Source of the DNA: Bryobacterales bacterium
GTDB taxonomy: Bacteria > Acidobacteriota > Terriglobia > Bryobacterales > Bryobacteraceae
Reading direction: 5' to 3'
DNA: 64,000 nucleotides
Assembly (NCBI GenBank): GCA_016713735.1
Contig: JADJOP010000034.1
Coordinates: 62,001-126,000 of the forward strand
The stretch's first letter is position 1. Each line of letters begins with the position of its first letter. Under the pieces are notes generated by a model that saw only the letters and a program-made list of their open reading frames with translations, was not told where the DNA came from and did no database searches. The position numbers and the translations under genes are program-made. Shown one piece after another: positions 9,600 to 19,147 of this stretch.

Positions 9600-9655
9600 A
9601 CCGCTTACGGGGGCCGGGGGCACCGTCAGCCGGGCCGCGCGCTACAGTGGAAGGG

Positions 9656-10627
9656 ATGTCACGAACTCTTCTCCCTGCCCTTCTGGCAGCTTCGCTTCTC
9701 CTCACATCCGTTACCCCGCTGGCCGCGCAGGATGCCAAAGCGTTCCTGGGCCGCTGGGATTTTAGCGTCACTCCGGCCGAAGGCAAACCCTATCCGCAAT
9801 GGATGGAGCTGGTCGAAAAGGACGGCGCACTGGCCGGCCGCGTTCAGCCGCGAGGCGGTGGTTGGCGGCCGATCCTTGGCGCGAAGGTCGAGGGCGGCAA
9901 GCTGATTGTGAACGTCTCGGCCGCCGGGCGCGGACCAGCCGTGGACTGGGAACTCACCGCTGCCGGCCGGGACAAGCTGACCGGCATGGAGAAACGCGGC
10001 AGCGCTAACGGCCCGGCCCTGGCTGGCGTGCGCGCCCCCAAGCTTGACCGCCCCATGCCGAAAGCCTGGGGTGCACCTCGCCCTATTTTCAATGGCAAAG
10101 ACCTCACGGGCTGGGAACCGATCGGCAACGTGAACAACAGCAAGTGGATCGCCCGCGACGGCGAACTTGTCAACGACAACCCTCCGGTGGAGGGCAGGCG
10201 CGGACCCGGCGCGGCAAACCTGAAGACGACCGAGAAATTTCAGGATTTCAAGCTCCACATTGAGGTCAACTGCCCGGAGCATGGCAACAGCGGCATCTAC
10301 CTGCGGGGCCGCTATGAGATCCAGATTGGCACCGAGGGCGGTGCGCTGCCTGATCATGAGATGGGGGCCGTCTACAGCCACTATCCGCCGCCGGCGGGAG
10401 CGGAGCTCGGGCTGGGCAAGTGGACCTCGTTTGACATCACCTTCGTGGGCCGCCGTGTGACGGTGTTGCGCGACGGCAAGATGTACCACGACAACGTCGA
10501 GATCCCCGGGCCAACCGGCGGCGCGCTGGATAGTAACGAAGCCGAGCCGGGGCCCTTTTTCCTGCAGGGCGACCACCACGGCGTGATTCGCTACCGCAAC
10601 ATCACGGTCGCGGTGCCCAGGCAGTAG
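9656..10627 (+). CDS. Secreted DUF1080 (3-keto-disaccharide hydrolase family) protein
   Basis: 323 residues from ATG 9656 with GGAAGGG just upstream. The signal peptide is SRTLLPALLAASLLLTSVTPLAAQ. The N-terminal ~100 residues form a small beta domain (FLGRWDFSVTPAEGKPYPQW). The DUF1080 laminin-G-like domain starts at RPIFNGKDLTGWEP, with the typical EHGNSGIYLRGRYEIQI and FFLQGDHHGVIRYRNI near the end. Members of this family cleave 3-keto-glycosides or bind carbohydrate in the periplasm. It seems to be monocistronic, and the glnA gene downstream is convergent. Confidence 0.85.
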   Translation: MSRTLLPALLAASLLLTSVTPLAAQDAKAFLGRWDFSVTPAEGKPYPQWMELVEKDGALAGRVQPRGGGWRPILGAKVEGGKLIVNVSAAGRGPAVDWELTAAGRDKLTGMEKRGSANGPALAGVRAPKLDRPMPKAWGAPRPIFNGKDLTGWEPIGNVNNSKWIARDGELVNDNPPVEGRRGPGAANLKTTEKFQDFKLHIEVNCPEHGNSGIYLRGRYEIQIGTEGGALPDHEMGAVYSHYPPPAGAELGLGKWTSFDITFVGRRVTVLRDGKMYHDNVEIPGPTGGALDSNEAEPGPFFLQGDHHGVIRYRNITVAVPRQ

Positions 10628-10660
10628 GACCAGCCGGGCGCCACGCACCGGGCTGCTGAA

Positions 10661-10692
10661 AGACAAAACCGGCTCCCCGGATGGGGAGCCGG
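10661..10692 (-). terminator. Rho-independent terminator of glnA
   Basis: The ten-base arms CCGGCTCCCC (10669-10678) and GGGGAGCCGG (10683-10692) are perfectly complementary around a four-base loop. Read on the - strand the stem is followed by TTTTGTCTTT (10668 downwards), the classical U-tract. It lies 44 bases beyond the glnA stop codon. The DUF1080 gene ends at 10627 on the + strand and has no U-tract on its side, so the signal serves glnA. Confidence 0.8.
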
Positions 10693-10736
10693 CCGGAATC
10701 ACCCATGGCGTGGGTTTCCTGTACTTGGTGAGCCTC

Positions 10737-12146
10737 TTAGATGTCGTAGTAGAGGCTAAATTCGTACGGGTGAGGGCGCAGGCGTACCGCGTCCGCTTCG
10801 TTCTTCCGCTTGTAGTTGATGAAGGTCTCGATGAGCTCTTCGGTGAAGACTTCGCCCTTGAGCAGGAAGGCGTGATCTTCTTCCAGGCAGCCGAGCGCCT
10901 CATCGAGGGAAGCGGGCATGGAGGGCACAGCCTTCATCTCTTCGGGCGACAGATCGTAGATGTCCTTGTCGAGCGGTTCGCCGGGATCGATCTTGTTCAT
11001 GATGCCGTCGAGGCCGGCCATGAGCATGGCGGCGAAGGCGAGGTAGGGGTTCGAGCTCGGGTCCGGGGGACGGAACTCGACGCGCTTGGCCTTCGGGCTG
11101 GCCGAGTACATCGGGATGCGGCAGGCGGCCGAGCGGTTGCGGCGGGAGTAAGCGAGGTTGACCGGCGCTTCGTAGCCCGGCACGAGGCGCTTGTAGCTGT
11201 TCGTGGTGGGGGCAATGATGGCCGACAGCGCACGGGCGTGCTTCAGGAGGCCGCCGATGTACCACAGGGCGGTCTGGCTGAGGCCCGCATAGCCGTCGCC
11301 GGCGAAGGTCGGCTTGCCGGCGGTCCAGATGGACTGGTGGACGTGCATGCCGCTGCCGTTGTCGCCGAAGAGCGGCTTGGGCATGAAGGTGACGCTCTTG
11401 CCGTGCTTCTTGGCGACGTTTTTGACCACGTACTTGTACAGCATCATGTTGTCGGCCGACTTCACGAGCGTGTCGAAGCGCTGGTCGATTTCGCACTGGC
11501 CGGCGGTGGCCACTTCGTGGTGATGGCACTCGATGTCGAGGCCCACCTTAATCATCTCCTCGACCATCTCGGCGCGGATGTCCTGCATGTGGTCCATCGG
11601 CGGCACCGGGAAGTAGCCTTCCTTGTAGCGGGGACGATAGCCGAGGTTGACGCCCTCGCGGCCTGTGTTCCAGCGGCCCTCGTCGGCGTCGATGTGGTAG
11701 TAGCCCTCGTACTGGTTGGAATCGAAGCGGATGCTGTCGAAAATGAAGAACTCGGCTTCGGCGCCGAAGAAGGCCGTGTCGCCCAATCCCGTGGTGCCCA
11801 GGTACATCTCCGCCTTCTTGGCGATCCAGCGCGGGTCGCGCTCGTAGTGCTGACGCGTGATGGGGTCCACCACCTCGCACAGCAGCACCAGCGTGGGGAC
11901 CTGGAAGAACGGGTCCATCACGGCCGTTTCCGCTTGCGGAATCAGCAACATGTCGCTTTCGTTGATGGCCGCCCAGCCACGGATCGAGGATCCGTCAAAG
12001 CCGAAGCCCTCTTCAAAGGACTCTTCGGTCAGCTGGCCGATCGGGTAGGAGACATGCTGCTGAACGCCAGGCAGGTCCGTGAAACGCAGATCGAGCTGAC
12101 GTGCGCCGTTTTTCTTTGCAAACTCAAGTACTTCTTTCGGGGTCAT
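10737..12146 (-). CDS. glnA: Glutamine synthetase type I
   Basis: 469 residues from ATG 12146, preceded by GGAGG. The enzyme makes glutamine from glutamate, ammonium and ATP. Visible landmarks are the beta-Grasp start FTDLPGVQQHVSYP, EAEFFIFDSIRF, GHHEV-like EIDQRFDTL, GDNGSGMHVHQSIW, and NRSAACRIP with EFRPPDPSSNPYLAFAAML. Tyr397 in IYDLSPEEM matches, in number as well as context, the adenylylated Tyr397 of E. coli GlnA, so this is a GSI-beta form likely controlled by GlnE. The gene has its own promoter and terminator in the sequence and looks monocistronic. Confidence 0.97.
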   Translation of the reverse strand: MTPKEVLEFAKKNGARQLDLRFTDLPGVQQHVSYPIGQLTEESFEEGFGFDGSSIRGWAAINESDMLLIPQAETAVMDPFFQVPTLVLLCEVVDPITRQHYERDPRWIAKKAEMYLGTTGLGDTAFFGAEAEFFIFDSIRFDSNQYEGYYHIDADEGRWNTGREGVNLGYRPRYKEGYFPVPPMDHMQDIRAEMVEEMIKVGLDIECHHHEVATAGQCEIDQRFDTLVKSADNMMLYKYVVKNVAKKHGKSVTFMPKPLFGDNGSGMHVHQSIWTAGKPTFAGDGYAGLSQTALWYIGGLLKHARALSAIIAPTTNSYKRLVPGYEAPVNLAYSRRNRSAACRIPMYSASPKAKRVEFRPPDPSSNPYLAFAAMLMAGLDGIMNKIDPGEPLDKDIYDLSPEEMKAVPSMPASLDEALGCLEEDHAFLLKGEVFTEELIETFINYKRKNEADAVRLRPHPYEFSLYYDI

Positions 12147-12186
12147 GGAACCTCCAGATTGGATTGGGGGGGAACCGCCTGGGCGG

Positions 12187-12215
12187 ATTAAAGTAGAAGG
12201 ATAGCAGACGGGCAA
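12187..12215 (-). promoter_or_regulatory. Candidate sigma-70-type promoter of glnA
   Basis: On the - strand TTGCCC (12215-12210, 4 of 6 matches to the -35 consensus) is followed after exactly 17 bases by TTTAAT (12192-12187, 5 of 6 matches to TATAAT). Transcription would begin near 12180, leaving a leader of about 34 bases before the glnA ATG. No sigma-54 GG-N10-GC element is evident here. Confidence 0.45.
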
Positions 12216-12225
12216 AGGGTGCGGT

Positions 12226-12242
12226 GATCGAAAATTTTGATC
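12226..12242. promoter_or_regulatory. Imperfect AT-rich inverted repeat between glnA and xseA
   Basis: GATCGAAAATTTTGATC is a near-perfect palindrome (one extra base in the left arm) in an otherwise GC-rich divergent intergenic region. It lies upstream of the predicted glnA -35 and 28 bases before the xseA ATG. It could be an operator or just an AT-rich promoter element; no regulator can be named. Confidence 0.3.
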
Positions 12243-12270
12243 GGTCGCATCACGCCTCGTGTGGTCACGT

Positions 12271-13629
12271 ATGAATCAGACATCATTGGACTTACAGCCA
12301 CCCCGGCGCCTCTACTCGGTGTCTGCCCTGACGCACGAGATCAGGGAAATCCTGACCACGGCCTACGACGGCATCTGGGTTTCCGGCGAGATCTCCGGCC
12401 TGAAACTGGCCGCCTCCGGCCACGCCTATTTCAACCTGAAGGACTCGACCTCACAGATCCGGTGTGTGATCTGGAAAGGCAGCATGCGCCTTCTGCGGGT
12501 GAAACCGCAGGAGGGGATGGCCGTGGTAGCGCGCGGGCGCATCGACGTCTATGAGCCGCGCGGCGAGTATCAGCTGATCGTCGAAACGCTGGAGCCGCAA
12601 GGCCAGGGGGCGCTGCAGCTCGCCTTTGAGCAACTGAAAGCCCGGCTGGAGGCCGAAGGGCTGTTCGCCGCCGCACGGAAGCGGCCTTTGCCGCGGTTCC
12701 CGAGGCGGATCGGCATTGTCACCTCGCCCACGGGAGCCGTAATTCAGGACATAATCCACGTGCTGACGCGCCGTTTCCCCGGCCTGCACGTGCGCCTGTA
12801 TCCGGCGCTCGTCCAGGGGCCCGGCTCGGTGGAGGCCATCGTCGAGGGCATCCGCTACTTTTCCGAGAATCCGTGGGCCGACCTGCTGATCGTCGGCCGC
12901 GGAGGCGGATCGCTGGAAGACCTGTGGAGCTTCAACGAGGAAGCCGTGGCCCGCGCCATCGCCGCCTGCCCCGTCCCCGTCATCTCTGCCGTTGGGCACG
13001 AGACTGACTTCACCATTGCCGACTTCGTGGCCGACTACCGCGCTCCCACGCCCTCGGCGGCGGCCGAAATCGCCGTTCCCGACGCCCGGCCACTGCTGGC
13101 GGCCCTGGATTCCCATTCGGCGCGCCTGGAACGGGCCGCGCGCTATGCCATGCTGCGCCTGGCCCAACGCTTTGACGACATCCAATTCCATTTGCGCGAC
13201 TGCGCCCGTATGCGGTTGGATAGCCTGCGCCGTCTGATCGAAGTTCACACGGCTTTGCTGCGCCGGTCCGATCCCCGCCAGCGGTTGGCGCAGTTTCGCC
13301 AGCGCCAGGCTGACGCCGCCGCGCGGCTGACCCCGGCCCTGCAGCGCACCCTGTTCCAGCACGAATCACGGCTAGACGCACAGACTCAGGCGCTGGTTCC
13401 CGCCCTCAGGCGCCATCTGGCCGCGGCGCAGGCACGCCACGGGGCGCTGCGGGCCTCCCTGAGAGAACTGTCGCCGCTTGCCGTGCTCGAACGCGGCTAC
13501 AGCATTGTGCAGACCGCCGAGGGAACCGTTCTGCGCGACGCCAGCGACACAGCGCCGAAGGCGAACCTGAGCATTCGCCTTCATAAAGGCACGTTGAAGG
13601 TAAAGGTCAGTTCGCCGAAGTTGCCATGA
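12271..13629 (+). CDS. xseA: Exodeoxyribonuclease VII large subunit
   Basis: 452 residues from ATG 12271 (a GTG at 12259 is in frame but adds nothing conserved). The N-terminal OB-fold covers roughly residues 15-110 (VSALTHEIREIL, WVSGEISGLK, HAYFNLKD, IRCVIWKG). The catalytic part has IGIVTSPTGAVIQDIIHVLTRR, LLIVGRGGGSLEDLWSFN, and ISAVGHETDFTIADFVADYRAPTPSAAAE, all hallmarks of XseA. A coiled-coil C-terminus ends in LERGYSIVQT. The enzyme degrades single-stranded DNA with XseB, whose small gene is not adjacent here. Confidence 0.95.
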   Translation: MNQTSLDLQPPRRLYSVSALTHEIREILTTAYDGIWVSGEISGLKLAASGHAYFNLKDSTSQIRCVIWKGSMRLLRVKPQEGMAVVARGRIDVYEPRGEYQLIVETLEPQGQGALQLAFEQLKARLEAEGLFAAARKRPLPRFPRRIGIVTSPTGAVIQDIIHVLTRRFPGLHVRLYPALVQGPGSVEAIVEGIRYFSENPWADLLIVGRGGGSLEDLWSFNEEAVARAIAACPVPVISAVGHETDFTIADFVADYRAPTPSAAAEIAVPDARPLLAALDSHSARLERAARYAMLRLAQRFDDIQFHLRDCARMRLDSLRRLIEVHTALLRRSDPRQRLAQFRQRQADAAARLTPALQRTLFQHESRLDAQTQALVPALRRHLAAAQARHGALRASLRELSPLAVLERGYSIVQTAEGTVLRDASDTAPKANLSIRLHKGTLKVKVSSPKLP

Positions 13630-13797
13630 CACCTGGCTCTGCGTTCACGTGTATACGAACTGGCGCAAAAAACGACGCCTGATTGTCATCAGACTTTTAT
13701 CTCTTATTCGCGCGAGAGGCACATCGCGGGCCTACCATCTCAGCTTGGCCCCAAGCTTCCGCTCAGGGCCAAATCGAACCCGTTCAAGGAGGTTAGC

Positions 13798-15811
13798 TTG
13801 CCGATCAGCCGTAGTGTGTCCTCTCTCGCCCTCGTATTGCCTTTGGCGACAGCCATGTTTGCCCAGAGCAGCCCCAGCGTGCGCATCCTGCTCCCAGAGC
13901 GGACGCGGCTGCTGCAAGGCCAAATGGTCGACTTAGTCCTCGAAGTTCGGAACGCCGCTTCCGTTTCCGGCCTTAAGGTCACCGCCGGCGGCGAGGACCT
14001 TACCTCGAAATTTTCCGCCCCCGTCAAGGCGGAACTGGATTGCGATGCGACCTCCGATTTTGTTCTTCGCGCCGACCTGCAGTCGTTCAACACCGCTGGC
14101 GCCGTGAAGCTGGAGGTCTCGCTCACCACCGACCAGGGCACGGTCTCCGATGCGCGCGACATCACGGTGTACGAGTTTTCCATTCCCTCGGGCCGGCGCC
14201 GCAACGTGGTCCTCTTCATTGGCGACGCCATGGGTACGGCGTATCGCGACGCCGCCCGGTTGGTCTCCCGGGCCATCGTGGACGACAGCGGCAAGAGCAG
14301 CTTCCGCGACGGCTTCTTCGACAACCTTCTGGAAATGGACAAGATGCCTGTGTCCGGCATGTCGATGACCTACGGCACGGACTCGATCGTGCCCGATTCG
14401 GCCAACACGGGGGCCTCATGGGTCTCCGGCAACAAGACGTTTCTGAACGCCATCAACGTGTTCGCCGACGGCACCGACTGCAAATGGCGCTTCAACGGCC
14501 AGCAGAACGCGGCTAATCTTCCTTTCATGACGGACAATCCGCGCGTGGAAAACCTCTGGCAGTACCTCAAGCGCCGTTATGGGTACCGCACCGGAATCGT
14601 CTCGACGGCCGCGGTTACCGACGCTACGCCGGCTGTCCAAGGCTCCTACGTCCCCTTTCGCCAGATGCGCCTTGAAGTCGCCAAGCAGTTTGTGAACAAC
14701 CCCATGCTCGGTGGACGTCCCGCCTTCGATGTCATTCTCGGTGGCGGCGCGGATCCCTTCATGGCAGGGGGCCGCACCGACGGCCGTAACCTCGTGGGCG
14801 AACTTCAGTCGATGGGCTACCGCTACGTGACGACTGCCTCGGAACTGAAGGGTGTCAACTTTGGGCAGCCGACCATCGGCCTGTTCAAGTCCGGAACGCC
14901 GCGCCCGGCGAGCAACGGCATCGCCACCGCGACCGACGCCAACATGGACGTCGCCTACGACAAGCTCAAGATGCAGCGCCCGGCCTCCGAGCCCAATGCC
15001 AACCTCGGGGCCTTCACGGATCAACCGATGCTCGACTTGATGACCGAAAAGGCCATCGAGGTGTTGTCCTCCTCTTTCGCCCAAGTGCCGTTCATCCTCA
15101 TGGTGGAAGCGGCCTCGATTGACAAGCAGTCGCACCCGAACTCAGGCCGCGGGCACGATTTGGGACACGATTGAGTTCGACAAAGCCATCGGTGTTGCCC
15201 GCGCCTGGGCGGCCAAGCGTCCGGCCAAGGACACGCTCGTGGTGGTGACCGCTGACCACGATCAGTCGATGTCGATCATCGGCGTATCGAACACGGCCGA
15301 CACCGAGTACTTCGACCGCAACAAGAGCGAGAAGGTCTCGATCAAGACGGCCCGCGGTGACCAGAATTTCACCGTCTGGGGCGATTCGTATTCCAATGCC
15401 CGCGCCGGATTGCCCTTCATCAACAGCTCGACGGGCGCGTCCAACAACGGCGGCGCGACCGCGATGCCAGGCACCCACGCCGCGCGCAGTTCCTCCACCG
15501 ACCCTGCGTCGGGCACCTACTCGACCTACTTCGGCAGCCCGGCCTACAAGATGGATGCGGCCACGGGCTACCCGATGAATTCCGGCCCCGGCATCCGACG
15601 CCTTGCTGTTGGGTTCCGTACGGGTGACCACACGGGCTCAAGTGTTCCCGTCACGGCTGAAGGGCCGGGCGCGCTGCTCTTCACCGGCTACATGGACCAG
15701 ACCGAGATCATGTTCAAGATGGCGTTCGCCATCTCCGCGGACACCACGGAAATGGACAAGACGGTGGAACTCCTGCAGTCGACGAAGTTCCCGAAGACGC
15801 CGGGCAAGTAA
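13798..15811 (+). pseudogene. Alkaline phosphatase (PhoA superfamily), interrupted by a +1 frameshift near 15145
   Basis: Frame one opens at a TTG (13798) behind a strong AAGGAGG (13786-13792), has signal peptide SRSVSSLALVLPLATAMFAQ and an N-terminal beta domain, then the catalytic domain: VLFIGDAMG, VPDSANTGASWVSGNKT (nucleophile region) and MVEAASIDKQSHPN. It then runs into a stop at 15172-15174. The frame one base over continues the family sequence with AAGTIWDTIEFDKAI, VVVTADHDQSM and HTGSSVPVTAEGPGA (last metal ligand His) to 15811. The combined length is 3n+1, so one base is extra, around TCAGGCC at 15142-15148. All catalytic parts are present if joined. Either a sequencing/assembly error or a recent mutation. 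Confidence 0.85.
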
Positions 15812-15829
15812 GGGAGAGAGCCCACGTCG

Positions 15830-16378
15830 ATGTTGCAAGCAAGACTGCTGTTCGGGGCGCTGATTCTGTCAGCGCCCCTATTGTGCGGTGAGCAGACCAC
15901 CGAGGCCGACCCCAGGATCGAAAAGGGTAAGCTGCAGTGGTTCTCGCTGCTGGAGACTCCGGCCCAGGTGGAAGCGGCGCTGGGCAAACCTGCCCTGGCA
16001 GCGTCATCCGGCAGTGACCACCTGTCGTGGCAGTTCCGCCTTGGTGGAACCGATCATCACGACTTCTCGCACGTACTGGTCTTTCGCAAGTCCACGTCGA
16101 AGCTGGTCAGCGTGACCCGGCTTTACGAGGAGGAGCAGACGGTGGACGAATTCTTTCCTCCAGCGGAAACCACGGTCCATCAGTATCCTGGCGACGGCAC
16201 GCCTGACGCCAAGGCCTCGTTCAGCGTTCGCCTTCGCCGCCTTCGCGGCGGTCGGTTGCTGATTGCCATGGGGTCCCCGAAGCCTGGTGTTCCGACCGGG
16301 CAGCTCGTTCTCATGGACGAAAACGAACTGACAACGGCCTACCCCTGGCTGGCCGAGCAACTGCGACAGCGGCGCTGA
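15830..16378 (+). CDS. Secreted protein of unknown function
   Basis: 182 residues from ATG 15830, 18 bases after the phosphatase and so probably in the same transcript. The signal peptide is LQARLLFGALILSAPLLCG. The mature part has the pattern ETPAQVEAALGKPALAA, then a long beta-rich section (WQFRLGG, HVLVFRKSTSKLVSVTRLYE). The helix-plus-Gly-Lys-Pro beginning recalls SmpA/OmlA-like BLIP folds, where a short helix precedes 'LGKP', but that is only a resemblance. I do not recognise a family. Confidence 0.6.
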   Translation: MLQARLLFGALILSAPLLCGEQTTEADPRIEKGKLQWFSLLETPAQVEAALGKPALAASSGSDHLSWQFRLGGTDHHDFSHVLVFRKSTSKLVSVTRLYEEEQTVDEFFPPAETTVHQYPGDGTPDAKASFSVRLRRLRGGRLLIAMGSPKPGVPTGQLVLMDENELTTAYPWLAEQLRQRR

Positions 16379-16381
16379 TCG

Positions 16382-16666
16382 TCACTCCGCATTCTTCGCC
16401 TTTGGCTTCCTGACGCGCTTCGGCTTCTCCAAGTCGTCGGCCACACATTTGTAGCAGTGCTTACTGGAGGCGAGGTCGGCGGCGTAGGCCAGCGCGGCGG
16501 CAACGTGGATCAACCTTAGACCAGGGTGGCGTTCCAGGATCTGCTCGGCCCCGGCGCCCTCGCTCAAATCGCTGAGGATCTCGGCCACGGTCACCGCCGT
16601 ACCCTGTGCGCACAACTGCCCATCCGCCACCGCGGGATCGCTCACCAAATGCCGTTTCCACACCAT
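16382..16666 (-). CDS. DUF433 domain protein
   Basis: 94 residues. The pattern LVSDPAVADGQLCAQGTAVTVAEILSDL, then AGAEQILERHPGLRLIHVAAALAYAADL, is the DUF433 winged-helix-like fold, with the usual S-D-P, G-T-x-V-x-V and final aromatic/alanine helix. DUF433 proteins are often antitoxin-like partners of PIN or DUF5615 toxins. No toxin gene lies beside this one. The C-terminus is Lys/Arg-rich (PKRVRKPKAKNAE) and has a CYKC pair. It ends four bases from the convergent secreted-protein gene. Confidence 0.75.
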   Translation of the reverse strand: MVWKRHLVSDPAVADGQLCAQGTAVTVAEILSDLSEGAGAEQILERHPGLRLIHVAAALAYAADLASSKHCYKCVADDLEKPKRVRKPKAKNAE

Positions 16667-16732
16667 GGCCGCCGCATCTCTCCTTCTCTGTCCTCTTCGG
16701 ACAGTTTCGGAATTCCGCCAGCGGAACCAACC

Positions 16733-19097
16733 TCAGGCCAGCACGTTCCTCCCGGAACGAAGCGGGGTGACGCGCCCCGCCCATTCGAACTCGCCCGTGA
16801 CCCCCGCGGGCAGCTGGACCTCGGCCCGCAGGCGCTCGCCTTCGCGCACCCACTCCACGGCCACCTCGCCCTTCGGATGGGGGATGGAGCCTGAGGCGCG
16901 CGCGAGCGGTCCGGGATGCGGCTTCACTCGCACGTGCGCAAAGCCAGGCGCCATCGGTTCAATCCCCAGCACGATGCGGAACAGATCAATGTTCGGGCTC
17001 GCCGACCAGGCATGGCAATCGGACCGCGATGCGTTGGCCGAACCATCGGCGCGCTCGGCCCACGTCGTCATGCCCTTGGCCAGCATGCCGCGCCAATCGG
17101 CGAGCATTTCCAGATATCGGTCGCCCAAGCCAGCCCGCTCCAGAGCCGCATGCAGATAGAAGCGGAACCAGAAGGAGCACTTAGCCAATCCAGACTCGGC
17201 GAGCGTGCGCTCCATCAATGCGCGCGCCTGGTTGCCGCTCACTACGCCCGCGAGTACAGCGAGCGACTGCGTGTGTTGGGAGAACGACTTCCGCTCGGGT
17301 GTGTCGGCGAACAACTTCCGGCCTTCGTCCCAGTAAAGTGCGGGAAGCGCCGCGCGCAATTGGTGCGCCCACTGGTCGCACTCCGCCGCCCGCGCCGCTG
17401 ATCCGGCGGCCAATTCCAGATCACGGCACCAATCAAGCGTCATCAGCAGCAGCAGGTCAAACGGCGCCGAGGAGCCATCGGCCATTGCCGGAGCCTCGCC
17501 GCGCGGCCATTGATTGACCCAATCGAAATAGCGCCACCAGGGCAGGAAACGCAAACCGCCATTCTCCTTGCGGTAGCGCGCGAAAAACTCCATCACGGAT
17601 CTGACGCCGGGCAGCATGCTCACCAGGAAGGCACGGTCGCCGCGGTGCATCCAGTGGTCGTGCACCATGGCGATCCACCAGAGGGAAAAGGCGGGAATGT
17701 ACTGCTGCAGCTTGGTGGGCGCACGGCTCATGGTGGCGCCTTCGGCGGTGCGCGAATCGTTCACCAACTCGATGGCGTTGCGCATCAAGCGGTCGTCACC
17801 GGACATGTAGAGGGAGATCAGCGCTTGCACGCGGGTGTCGCCGACATACTGCAATTGCTCGTAATAGGGGCAGTCCTCGTAGGTCTCATGCGCGCAGAGC
17901 CGTGCCGTGCGCCAGCCCACATCGAGAATGCGGTCCAGCTCGGCGTCCGGGCTGGAGAACTTCGCTTTCCGCTCAAACGGGTAGGCGATGAAGGTCTGGG
18001 TCATGCCATCCAGGCTGACCGCATCCGAGCCAGCCTGGATGGTCATTTCGATAAAGCGAAACGTGCGCCACCACAAGGGGCGGTAGGTGCGCCGCTGGCC
18101 GCCCTCCAGCACAAACTCATCGTAGTAGCCGATGAACTCCTTGCCTTCCACCTCGCTGCGATTGCCCTTGTCGCCGCGGCGGCGCGCCTTTCTCGTAGAG
18201 TGATTCGGCGTAACCCAGCCGGATCTGGGCGCCTTTGCCGCCGCTCACGGTCAACTCCGGGTAGGCCGTTGTGAGCTGTCCCTGGTCGAGAATGAGGCGC
18301 ACACGCCCGCCCGCCGGAACAGTGAAGGGCAGGGCGCTAACCGCCGCCCCTTCGCTCACGCGGATCTTCATGGGCGGTTCCTGCGCCTCTTCCATGGCTG
18401 GAATGGGGCGCGGCACGAGCATCCAGCGGCTGGGGCTATCGGTTGCGTCGCGCATGCCGGCGTTGGGACCGGCGACGGCCTCACTCCAGGCGGTGTCGTC
18501 AAACTCCGGCTTCTCCCAGTCCCACGGATAGCGCGCGCCCTCGACACGATCGCCGGGGCCGACCACGAAATAGCCGCGAACCTGCTGGAACGTCACGGGC
18601 AGCGGCGAGTAGGCGGGGTTGGTCCAACCCTTCCAGCCTGGTCCGGTCCGCAGGGCCATGGCATCCCGCGGAGCGTCGGCTGGGACCTCCAACACGAAGC
18701 CGGTTTGATAGGTCTGTTGCGCCTCGGGCGTGTGCCGGCCGAAGTTCCACACGACGGCGGCGGCCACGTTGCGGCCCGCTTGCAGGAACGGCGCCAGATC
18801 CACCGTCTCAAAGCGCCAGTGGTTCAAGTCGCCGCGAGCCGGACCACGCGCCACACGGCGGCCGTTCACATACAACTCGTAGCGCTGGTCGGCCGATACC
18901 CGCACGGGAAAGTGTGCGGGCACAGTGGAGAGGGCGAAGGCGCGCCGGAAATGATGGACGCCATACTCGAATGCCGAAGCTCCGGCGACGCTGATCCAGC
19001 GCGCCTGCCAGCGAGGGCTCTGGGCTCGCGCCCATGGCGCGCTCAACAGGGCCAAACCCGACAAAAAGGTCCGTCTCGAAGTACTCCACACAAGCAT
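16733..19097 (-). pseudogene. GH78-like alpha-L-rhamnosidase, Tat-exported, interrupted by a frameshift near 18180
   Basis: The 5' frame starts at ATG 19097 behind GGAGG, with a Tat signal (TSRRTFLSGLALLSAPWARAQ), then accessory beta domains (RVSADQRYELYVNGRRVARGP, as in the N-terminal lectin-like domain of rhamnosidases) and RIRLGYAESLYEK-like sequence. It drifts out of frame at the GC run 18174-18188 and stops at 18117. The shifted frame continues with GDKGNRSEVEGKEFIGYYDEF and the alpha/alpha-barrel, including YEDCPYYEQLQYVGDTRVQ, the GH78 catalytic block, and SDCHAWSASPNIDLFRIVLG. Total length is 3n+1, so one base is extra. Joined, it makes ~787 residues, a normal size for the family. It is divergent from the Yip1-type gene. 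Confidence 0.8.
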
Positions 19098-19147
19098 GGA
19101 ATCGCCTCCGTACTCAGCGTATACTCATTCGCGGAGGATCACCGCCC

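Noticed and set aside
10710..12191. Long + strand open frame opposite glnA
   Set aside because: Mirror of a clear glutamine synthetase; composition artefact of high GC.
13683..13710. Promoter/Pho-box for the alkaline phosphatase (TTGTCA-16-TATTCG)
   Set aside because: The -10 match is weak and only one half of a Pho box (TGTCAT) is present; not enough to call.
15145..15150. Programmed ribosomal frameshift in the alkaline phosphatase gene
   Set aside because: No slippery heptamer, stimulatory pseudoknot or precedent in PhoA enzymes, and three other genes in the window show similar single-base shifts.
16382..16666. Toxin-antitoxin module around the DUF433 gene
   Set aside because: No PIN-domain, DUF5615 or other toxin ORF on either side; only the DUF433 protein is supported.
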